Shown here: in pieces, positions 44,192-52,350 of the stretch
Numbering within the stretch: the first letter of the stretch is position 1
How the letters are laid out: every line of letters starts with the position of its first letter
Assembly (NCBI GenBank): GCA_016179045.1
Contig: JACOSL010000037.1
Coordinates: 1-64,000, forward strand
DNA: 64,000 nucleotides
DNA from: Fimbriimonas ginsengisoli
GTDB taxonomy: Bacteria; Armatimonadota; Fimbriimonadia; Fimbriimonadales; Fimbriimonadaceae
Direction of reading: 5' to 3'
The notes under the pieces: generated by a model
Seen by the model: the letters and a program-made list of their open reading frames with translations, nothing else
Database searches by the model: none
Told to the model about the DNA's origin: nothing
Translations under genes and position numbers: made by a program

Positions 44192-45010
44192 TCACTTCCC
44201 CGCCGACTTCCTGATCGAGGGCAGCAGGATGTCGCGCAGATAGTGCCAGTACGGCACCAGCTTCAGCGCACGCATCGCGTAGCCCTCCGCGAGGCGCAGG
44301 TCGGGCTGGTCCCGATTCTGATACGAATAAGCCAGGCTCATATAGAGTTCGGGCTCGCCCCATGTGGGTTCGAGGGGGCCCTTCGGATGGACCTGCTCCC
44401 TACGCCACAGCTCGAGCCCCTTCTCGTAGAGGGCGATCGCCGCGTCCTGCCCGCCGCCGCGCGCGGGCGGCGTATTCCACAGCTGGGGGCCGCGTATCCA
44501 CGCCAGGCGCGGGTTGTCGGGATCGGCCTTCATGCACTCTTGGGTCAGTTGCACAAGCCTTGGGATGGACGGCTTCACCAGGTCCATTTCCGTTCGGTGG
44601 ATATACAGGATGTAACCCTGGCACGAGACGTTGGCGAGCTTGGCGTCGGTGAAGCTCGGGTCCTCGACCAACGCCGCCTCGAATTCGGTTATCGCCAGCT
44701 TCAGGGCCCGCTCCAGCACCTTGGCGTCGATGGAGTCGTTGAACCCGTTGATCCCCTTGCGCCACATCGCAAAGCCCCGCCAATAGCGAACCCGCGAGGC
44801 GATTTCCTTCTTGGCCAGAAACGGCTCCGTCTCGCCGTACAGGCGATCGAGAGCGGGAAGGTCGCCTTCGTAGTCCGCCTTCTTGATGCCGGTGACGACG
44901 TCTTCGATTGACGGCGCGGCCGGCTGGGCGGCCACCGGGAGCGCCAAGACAGCCACGCCCAGAATAACAAACCATTTACTGAACTGAAGCCTCAACTTGA
45001 CCTCCGCCAC
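44192..45010 (-). CDS. Secreted TPR-like protein
   Basis: 272 residues. A signal peptide (WFVILGVAVLALPVAAQPA) precedes helical pairs such as RYWRGFAMWRKGING, ALKLAITEFEAALVEDPSF and ELYMSLAYSYQNRDQPDLR, which fit tetratricopeptide-like repeats. GTG 45010 opens the frame, but GGAGG five bases before a TTG at 44995 makes that a good alternative start. Periplasmic protein-protein scaffold is the likely class; partner unknown. Confidence 0.75.
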   Translation of the reverse strand: MAEVKLRLQFSKWFVILGVAVLALPVAAQPAAPSIEDVVTGIKKADYEGDLPALDRLYGETEPFLAKKEIASRVRYWRGFAMWRKGINGFNDSIDAKVLERALKLAITEFEAALVEDPSFTDAKLANVSCQGYILYIHRTEMDLVKPSIPRLVQLTQECMKADPDNPRLAWIRGPQLWNTPPARGGGQDAAIALYEKGLELWRREQVHPKGPLEPTWGEPELYMSLAYSYQNRDQPDLRLAEGYAMRALKLVPYWHYLRDILLPSIRKSAGK

Positions 45011-45018
45011 GGCCGATT

Positions 45019-45984
45019 ATGGTCTGGCGACCGGCTGACGAGGCGAGACCGGTCCCAGCGGCGCCGAACACGACGGTTGGTCATCCACGAAGCCACAATA
45101 CGTTCGTGACGAAACGCCACCACTGCAGGATCGACGGCATCCTGGCGACGCAGGCGAATCAGGCCGTCATCTTTCGGCGCGGCCCAAACACGCATTACCA
45201 GCTCTCGGTTTGGGACCTGAACGCGGATGCGATTGAGAAAGGCCAATGGCTGTTGGTGGGAAAAATCTACACGAGGCGTTCCGACGTGAGCCCCGACGGC
45301 CGCTACCTCGTCATCGCCGCCACCGACTACCGCCGTGGGAAACGAGCTCGGGACGCGCGCCAGATTCCTCCCGGACATGACGACTATGGTTGGACCGCGG
45401 TGAGTCGTCCACCATATTTCGCCGCTATCGCGCTGTGGTTCACGGGCTGCTCGTGGAACGGTGGAGGAATCTGGCGCGGCAATCGAGAGCTGCGGGTTAA
45501 CAATTCCGAACACTCATGGTACGAGGCGATCGCGCCGCCGCCCTCCATCGCAACCAGTTCCCTAGGGCATCCGTGGACAGAAGATGAACCAATCTTCTCC
45601 CTGCGACTGGGAGATAGGGGCTGGCAGGTCAGACGCAAAGAAGAATGGGAACCGCGTACCGCACGGTCTTCACCCTGGATAACCACGCGGAGCGGCATCA
45701 TGGAAAAGCCGTTCCAACGGGGCTGCCTGAGGCGCGAAACCACGCAAGACTGGGAACGCTGGAGCGTCGTCGACGACTCTGGCGTCGAGCGCCGCTCATG
45801 GAAACCGGAAGAAGGGCATCCTCAGTGGGTCGACGTCAACAAGGCAGGACGCATCGTGTTTGGTGAGAATGGGTGCCTGTGGGCCTGGGACGCCTTTCCG
45901 GACGGCGAACCTGCCTTGATCGCAGACCTCAACGACCAGGCCTTCGAGTGCGTGTCCGCTCCCGATTGGGCCAAAGAGTGGTGA
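45019..45984 (+). CDS. Hypothetical protein, beta-rich
   Basis: 321 residues at most; GTG 45106 would remove an unconvincing N-terminus. Several blocks look like beta-propeller blades (YQLSVWDLNADAI, SDVSPDGRYLVIAATDY, GRIVFGENGCLWAWDAFPDG), reminiscent of TolB/WD40-type repeats. No signal peptide. Divergent from the TPR gene. Composition is less GC-rich than neighbours. Unrecognised. Confidence 0.6.
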   Translation: MVWRPADEARPVPAAPNTTVGHPRSHNTFVTKRHHCRIDGILATQANQAVIFRRGPNTHYQLSVWDLNADAIEKGQWLLVGKIYTRRSDVSPDGRYLVIAATDYRRGKRARDARQIPPGHDDYGWTAVSRPPYFAAIALWFTGCSWNGGGIWRGNRELRVNNSEHSWYEAIAPPPSIATSSLGHPWTEDEPIFSLRLGDRGWQVRRKEEWEPRTARSSPWITTRSGIMEKPFQRGCLRRETTQDWERWSVVDDSGVERRSWKPEEGHPQWVDVNKAGRIVFGENGCLWAWDAFPDGEPALIADLNDQAFECVSAPDWAKEW

Positions 45985-46052
45985 CACCTAGGCCCTAGCC
46001 GACCTCGGGCCTTGGCCTCAATGGAGTGATCGTGTACAGTGGACCCCAAGCC

Positions 46053-46823
46053 ATGCTCTCGGTCAAGCATCTCAGCAAGCGGTTCGGCGCGCAAGTCGCC
46101 GTCGATGACCTCAGCTTCGAGGTGCCGGCCGGGCAGATCGTCGGCTTCCTCGGCCCGAACGGCGCGGGCAAGACCACGACCCTACGAATGCTCACCGGCA
46201 TGACCCAGCCCACGGGCGGCACCGCCACCGTCTGCGGGTTCGACGTGCTCAGCCAGACCATCGAGGTGAAGCAGCGCATCGGGTTCGTGCCCGAGTCGGG
46301 CGCGGTTTACGAGTCTCTCACCGGCCTCGAGTTCCTCGAAATGATCGCGGCGCTCTACGGAATCCCCCAAGAAACCGCCCGCCCCCGAATCGAGCAGTTC
46401 ATCTCGTTCTTCGACCTCAGCATGGATACGCTGAAGAACAAGATGCTGGGCGCGTACTCGAAGGGCATGCGGCGCAAGGTCGTCATCACCTCGGCGCTGT
46501 TGCACAACCCGCCGGTGGTGTTCTTCGATGAGCCGCTCGAAGGGCTGGACGCCAATGCCTCGGTTGGCTTCAAGACGCTCATTCAAACGCTGGCCCACGA
46601 GGGCAAGACGATCATCTACAGCTCGCACATTCTCGACGTCGTGGAGCGCGTCTGCGACCGCGTCATCATCATCGACAAGGGCAAGCTGCTCGTGGATGGC
46701 CCCGCCGACGAGCTCGTGGCCGCCCATAATTCGGGCACTCTGGAGCGGCTGTTCATCCAGCTGACGGGCGGCGAGCAGCTGGAGCGCCGCGCCGAGGACT
46801 TCGCGAAGACCTTCCTGCCATGA
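46053..46823 (+). CDS. ABC transporter ATP-binding protein
   Basis: 256 residues: Walker A GPNGAGKTT, Q-loop region VPESGAVYE, signature YSKGMRRKV, Walker B VVFFDEPLEGLD and H-loop SSH. It is of the ABC-2 exporter (DrrA/CcmA-like) class and powers the permease encoded next. GTG 46026 would add nine residues; ATG 46053 fits the family N-terminus MLSVKHLSKRFG. ATGA overlap with the permease. Confidence 0.94.
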   Translation: MLSVKHLSKRFGAQVAVDDLSFEVPAGQIVGFLGPNGAGKTTTLRMLTGMTQPTGGTATVCGFDVLSQTIEVKQRIGFVPESGAVYESLTGLEFLEMIAALYGIPQETARPRIEQFISFFDLSMDTLKNKMLGAYSKGMRRKVVITSALLHNPPVVFFDEPLEGLDANASVGFKTLIQTLAHEGKTIIYSSHILDVVERVCDRVIIIDKGKLLVDGPADELVAAHNSGTLERLFIQLTGGEQLERRAEDFAKTFLP

Positions 46824-48451
46824 GCGCCATTCCAGCCAAGACGAAGGCCGCGCCCGCCGCAACCACCCTGCGCCGCCTCTTCTTGACCGTGTTCCTGCGC
46901 GGCCACACCTCGCGCGGCCTTTCCAAGGAAACCGTGCCTAGATCGGTGGGGCAAAAGCTCGCGCTCACGCTGCTCTTGTATGCCGCCCTCAGCCTGGTCG
47001 CTCTGATTTTCATCGGGCGTCCAGTCTTCGCCCTCTCCGCATACCTTCACGCGATGACCTTCCTGTTTCTGGGCATGTTCGTCACGGTCAGCGCGGGCGA
47101 AATGCTCTTCAACAAGGAGGAATCGGACGTGCTGATGCACCGACCGGTGACCTCCAAAGACCTCCTGTGGGCCAAGATCGGCGTGCTCACCCAGGTTTCG
47201 CTTTGGATCGCGGGCGCGGCCAACTTGGCCGGCTTCTTCGTTGGGGTCGGCGCGGAAGACGGGGGATGGCTGTTTCCCATCGTCCACGCGCTATCCACCG
47301 GGGTCGAGGCCCTCCTGTGCACGGGTTGCGTCGTGCTCACCTACCAACTTTGCCTGCGTTGGTTCGGTCGGGAGCGGCTAGAGAACCTCATGACCACGAT
47401 GCAGGTGCTCGTGATGGTCGCGATGACGGTGGGCAGCCAATTGATGTCGCGCGAGGTAGCCACGCTCCAAGCCATAGCATCAGCGGACTTGAAGGTGTGG
47501 TGGATGTTCTTGGTGCCTCCCGCGTGGTTCGCGGGCCTCGACGACGCCGTCGCGGGCAGCCACGCTCCATCGTCCGCCGCGATGGGGGCGATCGGGATTC
47601 TCGCCACAGGGCTGGTGCTCTGGTTTGCGTTCACCAAGCTGGCCGAGTCGTATCAAACCGGGCTCCAAGCCATGAGCGAGGCCCCGGCCCCACGGCCCGA
47701 GCGGCCCCGACGGCTGGAGTGGCTCAACCGCCTGGCTGCGGGCGGGCTGGTCCGCAGGGCCCTGAAGAGCCCGGTCGAGCGCGCGGGATTCATCCTTACG
47801 ATCGCGTATTTGCTCCGCGATCGGGATGTGAAGCTGCGGGTGTATCCCGGCATCGCCCCCATATTCGCGATGCCCGCGATCATCATGCTCAACGGCCATG
47901 GGGGCAAAGGCTTGGCCGAATTCGCCGCCTTCGGCATTTGCTTCGCGGGCGTGTTCGTGGCCCTGACCCCCACGCTCATCCTCGATCTCCTCAGCTACAC
48001 GCAGCAATGGAGGGCGGCGGAGGTGTTCCAGATCGCCCCGACGAGGGGGCCGTGGGCATTGCAGCGAGGCGCGCAGCTTGCGGTGATCGCATTCCCGTGC
48101 CTTCCCATGCTCGCCATTTTCGGCGTGTATGTGGGCATCGCGCAAGGTCCGAAGAACCTGCTGCTTCTTCTTCCCGGCGTGCTGTCGATGCCCCCGTATG
48201 CGCTCATGCCCGCCCTCGTGGGAGGTGCGGTGCCGCTATCCAAGCCGAACGAAGAGGCGAAGTCGGCCGGACGCAGTCTGAAGATGATGGGAGCGATGCT
48301 GATGGCGTTCGTTCTCGCCGGGTTCGGCTCCCTGGCTTGGTATACGGGCTGGTTCACCTATTTCCTACTCGCGGAGGCGGCGATGATCGCACTCGCCTGT
48401 TGGTTTGCGGACTCGGTGTTGCGGCAGGTGCGCTGGAAGCCGCTGGATTAG
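46820..48451 (+). CDS. ABC-2 type permease
   Basis: 543 residues, about 12 membrane segments, with a cytosolic N-terminus and a large central loop. The segment EMLFNKEESDVLMHRPVTSKDLL resembles the conserved cytosolic motif of large ABC-2 permeases for which the substrate is unknown. It is the membrane partner of the ATP-binding protein upstream. Its stop is immediately followed by the GTG of the HNH gene. Confidence 0.88.
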   Translation: MSAIPAKTKAAPAATTLRRLFLTVFLRGHTSRGLSKETVPRSVGQKLALTLLLYAALSLVALIFIGRPVFALSAYLHAMTFLFLGMFVTVSAGEMLFNKEESDVLMHRPVTSKDLLWAKIGVLTQVSLWIAGAANLAGFFVGVGAEDGGWLFPIVHALSTGVEALLCTGCVVLTYQLCLRWFGRERLENLMTTMQVLVMVAMTVGSQLMSREVATLQAIASADLKVWWMFLVPPAWFAGLDDAVAGSHAPSSAAMGAIGILATGLVLWFAFTKLAESYQTGLQAMSEAPAPRPERPRRLEWLNRLAAGGLVRRALKSPVERAGFILTIAYLLRDRDVKLRVYPGIAPIFAMPAIIMLNGHGGKGLAEFAAFGICFAGVFVALTPTLILDLLSYTQQWRAAEVFQIAPTRGPWALQRGAQLAVIAFPCLPMLAIFGVYVGIAQGPKNLLLLLPGVLSMPPYALMPALVGGAVPLSKPNEEAKSAGRSLKMMGAMLMAFVLAGFGSLAWYTGWFTYFLLAEAAMIALACWFADSVLRQVRWKPLD

Positions 48452-49177
48452 GTGACTTCTTGGGATAGGCTTATTGGCGTGCACACGCAAGTACACACCC
48501 AGGGTCAGCCTGAGGCATTGGACCGGCTCGCCGCCGAGTTGCCTCGCTTTGCCGATGTCGCGCGCCTCGATGACATCGCAAACCAGGCGCGGGCGACGCT
48601 GTCATGGGCGGTCGCGGGGGCGTTGAAGTTCCCGGCGGACGTGCAGCCAGTTCCGACTGATCCCACCACGTGCCCGAACTGCGGCCTACCCGCGATCTCA
48701 CTCTCCAGCCCCTATTGCTCAGACTGCTGCAGGGACGAGGCGGCGTTCGTGCGACAGGTTCGCACCGGGCTCGCCGAAGGCTCGATTTTCGACCCAGAGA
48801 GGCAGGTGGCGCTCGGGCAGAAGCTGTGGCGGCTGGTCGGCGGGGGCTACCCGCTACGACGGGCGATGGTGCCGGAGAAGACCAAGCTCAAGGTCTTGGA
48901 GCGCGCCGATTGGCGATGCAAGGTCTGCGGCGCGCCCGCCACCACCGTCGACCACATCGGCAGCGGGTGAAACCGCCCGATCAACCTAGGCGCAGTTTGC
49001 GCCGAATGCAGCCAGACCAAACCCTTCGGAGACCCCGCGATCGCCCAGCGAGCGGAGAGCCTCGCGGCGCTCGATCGGCTGGCGGCGCGCATCGGCTCGC
49101 CGGTTCCCATCCGGGCTTGTGACGACGGGGCGACCTGGAACTGGCGCGGTTACGTCGCCCAGCGCCGCGCCCTGTAG
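48452..49177 (+). pseudogene. HNH endonuclease-like gene interrupted by in-frame UGA
   Basis: The frame runs from GTG 48452 to a TGA at 48968-48970 (codon 173), then stays open for 68 more codons to TAG 49175. The two sides join into one domain: a zinc ribbon (CPNCG...YCSDCC), then an HNH core CKVCGAPATTVDHIGSG-stop-NRPINLGAVCAECSQTKPFG. The TGA replaces one residue between the catalytic His and the second Cys pair, probably a Cys. Options are a nonsense mutation, a base error, or recoding, since a 6-bp hairpin with a G in its loop starts 18 bases after the TGA. As a plain stop the product is 172 residues without a complete nuclease site. Confidence 0.75.
48968..49003 (+). other. In-frame UGA with downstream SECIS-like hairpin
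   Basis: TGA at 48968-48970, 18 bases, then GGCGCA (48989-48994), loop GTT, TGCGCC (48998-49003): a perfect 6-bp stem. Bacterial SECIS elements sit at about this distance and have a G among the first loop bases. The bulged U of the E. coli fdhF element is absent, so support is weak. Confidence 0.25.
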
Positions 49178-49231
49178 CCAGTACCTGCACGGGCTGAAGC
49201 CCATGCCACCCATGTCAGAATCGGCCTCGAT

Positions 49232-49882
49232 ATGCGGTGGATGGTAGCAGCAGCGGGCGGCCAGGTCCCGATCCTGGCCGACGACGAGGACGGCAGAACG
49301 GTTGTGATCCTCGCCCACGGCGCCGGCAGCCACATGGAGCAGAAGACGATCGGATGGCTGTCGGGCCTCGTTCGCAAGGCGGGCGCGCGGGTGGTGAGGT
49401 TCAACTTTCTGTACCGGGCCCAGGGGCGCTCGATGCCGGACCGGATGCCGGTGCTGATCGAGACCTATCGAGCCGTGATCGGCTCGGTTCGGGAGCGGCT
49501 GGCGCCGGAGAGCCTTATCATCGGCGGACATTCGATGGGGGGCCGCGTCGCCTCGATGGTCGAGGCCCAGGGGCAGACCGCGGACGGCCTGCTCCTGTTC
49601 GGCTACCCGCTCCACCCGCCCGGCCAGCCGGAGAAGCTGCGCGATGCCCACCTCGGCGCGATCAAGACGCCAACGCTGCAACTCAACGGAACCCAAGACG
49701 CGCTCTGCACGAAGGAGATCATGGACCGCATCGTGTCCACCCTCGACCCCGGGATGTGGCAGCTCTGCTGGATCGCCGGGGCCGACCACAGCTATGCGGT
49801 GAAGAAGAGCTCGGGGCGGCGGCGGGAGGATGTGGAGTCGGATATCAGCGCCGCTCTGCAGGGCTGGCCGCCGTTGCGCTGA
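49232..49882 (+). CDS. Alpha/beta hydrolase, KANL3/Tex30-like
   Basis: 216 residues. VVILAHGAGSHMEQKTIGWL and LIIGGHSMGGRVASMV carry the oxyanion region and Ser nucleophile elbow (GHSMG), with IKTPTLQLNGTQDALC for the Asp and GADHSYAVKK for the His. This fits the dienelactone-hydrolase-like KANL3/Tex30 group of cytosolic hydrolases of unknown substrate. Confidence 0.9.
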   Translation: MRWMVAAAGGQVPILADDEDGRTVVILAHGAGSHMEQKTIGWLSGLVRKAGARVVRFNFLYRAQGRSMPDRMPVLIETYRAVIGSVRERLAPESLIIGGHSMGGRVASMVEAQGQTADGLLLFGYPLHPPGQPEKLRDAHLGAIKTPTLQLNGTQDALCTKEIMDRIVSTLDPGMWQLCWIAGADHSYAVKKSSGRRREDVESDISAALQGWPPLR

Positions 49883-49896
49883 CCAGCACCTAACCG

Positions 49897-50202
49897 CTAG
49901 CTTGCCCTCTTGAGGCCCAACTCCGCTTCGACCGCCGCTAGCGAGACGCCAACGGCCTCCGCGTACCTCAGCATCCGTCCCAACGACACGCGTAGAGGGT
50001 TTCGCTCAATCTCTGCGACACGTGGCCGAGCAACGCCCATGCGGTCGGCCACCTGTTGCTGGGTCAAGTTGCGTAGTTTTCTCAAGCGGGCGAGGGCAAG
50101 ACGCGCTTCCGATTGCTTCCAGGCGTTGGCGAACTCCGGATCCTTGCAACTCTCCTCGATCAGTTCATCGAGGTGATCCTTCTGGCGCGATCCACTTTTC
50201 AT
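49897..50202 (-). CDS. XRE-family antitoxin (HigA-like)
   Basis: 101 residues. The C-terminal half is a helix-turn-helix: LAALRKLRNLTQQQVADRMG-type helices (LRKLRNLTQQQVADRMGVAR) with RPRVAEIERNPLRVSLGRML. It neutralises the toxin and binds the promoter in HigBA/RelBE-type modules. It begins four bases after the toxin stop. Confidence 0.9.
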   Translation of the reverse strand: MKSGSRQKDHLDELIEESCKDPEFANAWKQSEARLALARLRKLRNLTQQQVADRMGVARPRVAEIERNPLRVSLGRMLRYAEAVGVSLAAVEAELGLKRAS

Positions 50203-50206
50203 GGGT

Positions 50207-50539
50207 TCATTCTCCTGTATCGATCATTCTCCGTCTCGCCGTATTCAGAATCCGAGCCGGCGCCTTCCGCGATTCCTTCTTGTAGAAGAGCAGCGCAACC
50301 AGAATCTCAACGCCATCGGCGATTTCAAGTCTCTTGAAGAACACGCACCGACCCTGGCCGCGGCCCGAATCAGTAATCATCCAGAGACCGCTTCCATAGT
50401 TTTCGATTCGATAGCCTGCGCCGAGATCGTTCCGGTAGGCCGCCATCGCTTCGAAGAGGCGTTGCCGGTCACGCGTGGGTATCGCCAGAGCTTCCTTCAC
50501 CGTCGTTGCCGTGTTGAAGCTGGTCCAGCGACGATGCAC
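50207..50539 (-). CDS. Toxin of the RelE/HigB (Gp49-like) family
   Basis: 110 residues. The pattern RDRQRLFEAMAAYRNDLGAGY, ENYGSGLWMITDSGRGQGRCVFF, and VALLFYKKESRKAPARIL matches the HigB/Gp49 mRNA-cleaving toxins, with basic residues in the last helix. The toxin gene comes first, as in HigBA. GTG 50539 lies six bases after TACAAT and has GGAGAG between, so initiation is SD-assisted or leaderless. Confidence 0.85.
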   Translation of the reverse strand: MHRRWTSFNTATTVKEALAIPTRDRQRLFEAMAAYRNDLGAGYRIENYGSGLWMITDSGRGQGRCVFFKRLEIADGVEILVALLFYKKESRKAPARILNTARRRMIDTGE

Positions 50540-50545
50540 CTCTCC

Positions 50546-50567
50546 ATTGTACGCTATATGTTACATA
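50546..50567 (-). promoter_or_regulatory. Toxin-antitoxin promoter with palindromic operator
   Basis: The -10-like TACAAT (50546-50551) is followed upstream by the palindrome TATGT-T-ACATA at 50557-50567, placed in the spacer region where a HigA-type antitoxin would repress the operon. Confidence 0.5.
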
Positions 50568-50619
50568 GGGGGCATGGAATTGCGCGCAAGTTCCGACCTA
50601 TCGCTAGCTGCCCCGGCTG

Positions 50620-50892
50620 TTAGCCAGCGGGATGAACCTGGGGCGCAGCGCGGCGGATCGGGAACCACGCCTCGAACTCCTCGTCGCTGGCGAAGTCGTT
50701 CAGGTACAGCACCTCGCCGACTAGCGCGAAGCGGCGCGTCCACCGATGCCGAAGCCAATTGTGCGGGTTGACTTCCCCACGATCGAGCATCTCGCGCAGT
50801 TCGACCGGGCGATGGCGCCCGCTCTCGACCCCGGCGCGGTCGACCGCCCACTGGCTCCACCAATCCCTCAGGCCGAACATGAACGGCTTCAT
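50620..50892 (-). CDS. Hypothetical small protein
   Basis: 90 residues from ATG 50892: KPFMFGLRDWWSQWAVDR, VELREMLDRGEVNPHNWL and VLYLNDFASDEEFEAWFPI. The acidic/aromatic balance and lack of competing frame suggest a real cytosolic protein. Not recognised. It lies upstream of the toxin operon on the same strand. Confidence 0.5.
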   Translation of the reverse strand: MKPFMFGLRDWWSQWAVDRAGVESGRHRPVELREMLDRGEVNPHNWLRHRWTRRFALVGEVLYLNDFASDEEFEAWFPIRRAAPQVHPAG

Positions 50893-51035
50893 CCAATTGG
50901 TAGGACGCAAGCGGGGCGGGCGGGCGTTTCGCAGTAGGGCTTTGCAAACTGCCTAAAGGCATGGCTGAACGATCGTCTAGCGATTGTCGAACGATGGTCG
51001 AACGATTGCTCCGGAGCGGGCAAAGTCCGCACAAC

Positions 51036-51078
51036 GACGCCAAGTACGGCGTCCCGAAAGACAAATGGTGAGCGAGCC
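51036..51078 (-). repeat. Family A repeat, partial copy 5 with linker
   Basis: GACGCCAAGTACGGCGTCCC and GGTGAGCGAGCCCC match the A family tail in reverse orientation. Just before it (50967-51010) are short CGAACGATTG-type repeats resembling the B-A linker TTCGACCATCGTT. Confidence 0.5.
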
Positions 51079-51091
51079 CCACGACAGGGTC

Positions 51092-51634
51092 TTAGCCCTC
51101 CGAACCTTCCGCGCCCAGTTCGCTCCGCAAAATTGAGAACACGTCGAGATCGCACGGCTCGCCCCGGCTGATAATGGCCTGCCGCATCGTGCCCTCGTAT
51201 CGAAACCCGCATTTCTCCGCCACGCGCCGCGAGGCGACGTTGCTGGGCTCGATCTGCGCCTGGATCCGGTGGATCGGCTTGAGGTCGAAGAGGTAGCGCG
51301 TGAACTGCGCAAGCGCCTCGGTCATAACGCCTTTCCCACGCCGGCCTGGGTCGAACACGATGTAGCCGATCTCGACCGCGTCGTAGTAGTGCACCGGTTT
51401 GAAGTGGACCACGAGGCCGAGGATGGCGTCGGTCTCCGGGTCGACGATTAGCAACGAGCCGGATTCGTCCGACCAAAAGCCGTCCTTCTCGAACCGAGTC
51501 TGGAGCGATGTCTCGGTCGGCAGGTTGAGCGGGAAGTGCGGCCCCCGCGACTGAACCCCCGAGGCGAGCTCGAGGTAGGCCTCGAGGTCCTTGCGTCGCA
51601 CCGTCCTCAGGTTGATCTTCTTGCCCTTCAGCAT
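51092..51634 (-). CDS. GNAT family N-acetyltransferase (RimJ/RimL type)
   Basis: 180 residues: NLRTVRRKDLEAYLEL at the start, the acetyl-CoA loop FDPGRRGKGVMTEALAQF, then HRIQAQIEPSNVASRRVAEKCGF and YEGTMRQAIISRGEPCD. It probably acetylates protein N-termini or small amines. ATG 51634 follows CAAAAT by six bases. Confidence 0.92.
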   Translation of the reverse strand: MLKGKKINLRTVRRKDLEAYLELASGVQSRGPHFPLNLPTETSLQTRFEKDGFWSDESGSLLIVDPETDAILGLVVHFKPVHYYDAVEIGYIVFDPGRRGKGVMTEALAQFTRYLFDLKPIHRIQAQIEPSNVASRRVAEKCGFRYEGTMRQAIISRGEPCDLDVFSILRSELGAEGSEG

Positions 51635-51640
51635 CCGTCC

Positions 51641-51646
51641 ATTTTG
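51641..51646 (-). promoter_or_regulatory. Putative -10 of leaderless GNAT gene
   Basis: CAAAAT on the minus strand lies six bases before the ATG at 51634. Confidence 0.35.
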
Positions 51647-51700
51647 CGCTGATTTCCCCCATGAAGGCGAGACGGGGTTAAATCCGGCGACGGACGCAGC

Positions 51701-52234
51701 ATGCAAACAGTCGATCTTCTCAAACGCCAGGCGGCGTTCGCCTATGACGAACTCCTCAAAGCCCTCGACGGTGTCACCGAGCCGCAAGCCTGGGCGGTCT
51801 TGCCGGCGGCGGGGAGCGAGTATCTGCACACCGACGGCTCTATCCAAGGGCTCGTGCTTCACATCGCCACCGGCAAGCGCCTATACGCAAGCATGGCGTT
51901 CCGAAATCGGGAGGTTCGCTGGCGCGACACCGCCGAGCAGCTCGATCGCTTCGAGCCCTCGTGGCCTGCCGCCCTCGAATACCTGACCGAGAGCCAGCGC
52001 TACTGGCTCGCCAGTTGGGAAGGGCTAACCGACGGCGAACTCGAGAAAGAGATGGGCACAATCTGGGATCGACTTTGGCCAGCGTGGCGCATTATCCATG
52101 AGATGAACCACCACGATTCGTACCACGCGGGGCAGATCGTGATGCTGAGATATGCGTCGGGCGAATCCTCCATCCCGCCGCCGTCCTACGCGAGCGACAT
52201 CCGCGAATCAGCGGCGAGCTATCCCTCCTGGTGA
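51701..52234 (+). CDS. DinB family protein
   Basis: 177 residues with QGLVLHIATGKRLYASMAF and IIHEMNHHDSYHAGQIVML supplying the DinB metal site. The fourth DinB-type gene of the window and the most distant in sequence. It runs directly ahead of the secreted protein gene. Confidence 0.88.
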   Translation: MQTVDLLKRQAAFAYDELLKALDGVTEPQAWAVLPAAGSEYLHTDGSIQGLVLHIATGKRLYASMAFRNREVRWRDTAEQLDRFEPSWPAALEYLTESQRYWLASWEGLTDGELEKEMGTIWDRLWPAWRIIHEMNHHDSYHAGQIVMLRYASGESSIPPPSYASDIRESAASYPSW

Positions 52235-52350
52235 GCGGGCGAGCCACCGACCTAGAAGGCTTCCCCGGCCTCCAAACATTCGCGTATCCGGCACGCCGCG
52301 CCTGCGTATCATTGGAGGGACCGCCCATCGGGTGGGCAGGAGGAGGGCAC

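Noticed and set aside
48968-49003. Calling the HNH gene a proven selenoprotein
   Set aside because: The hairpin lacks the E. coli bulged U, and no selenocysteine genes are visible in the window.
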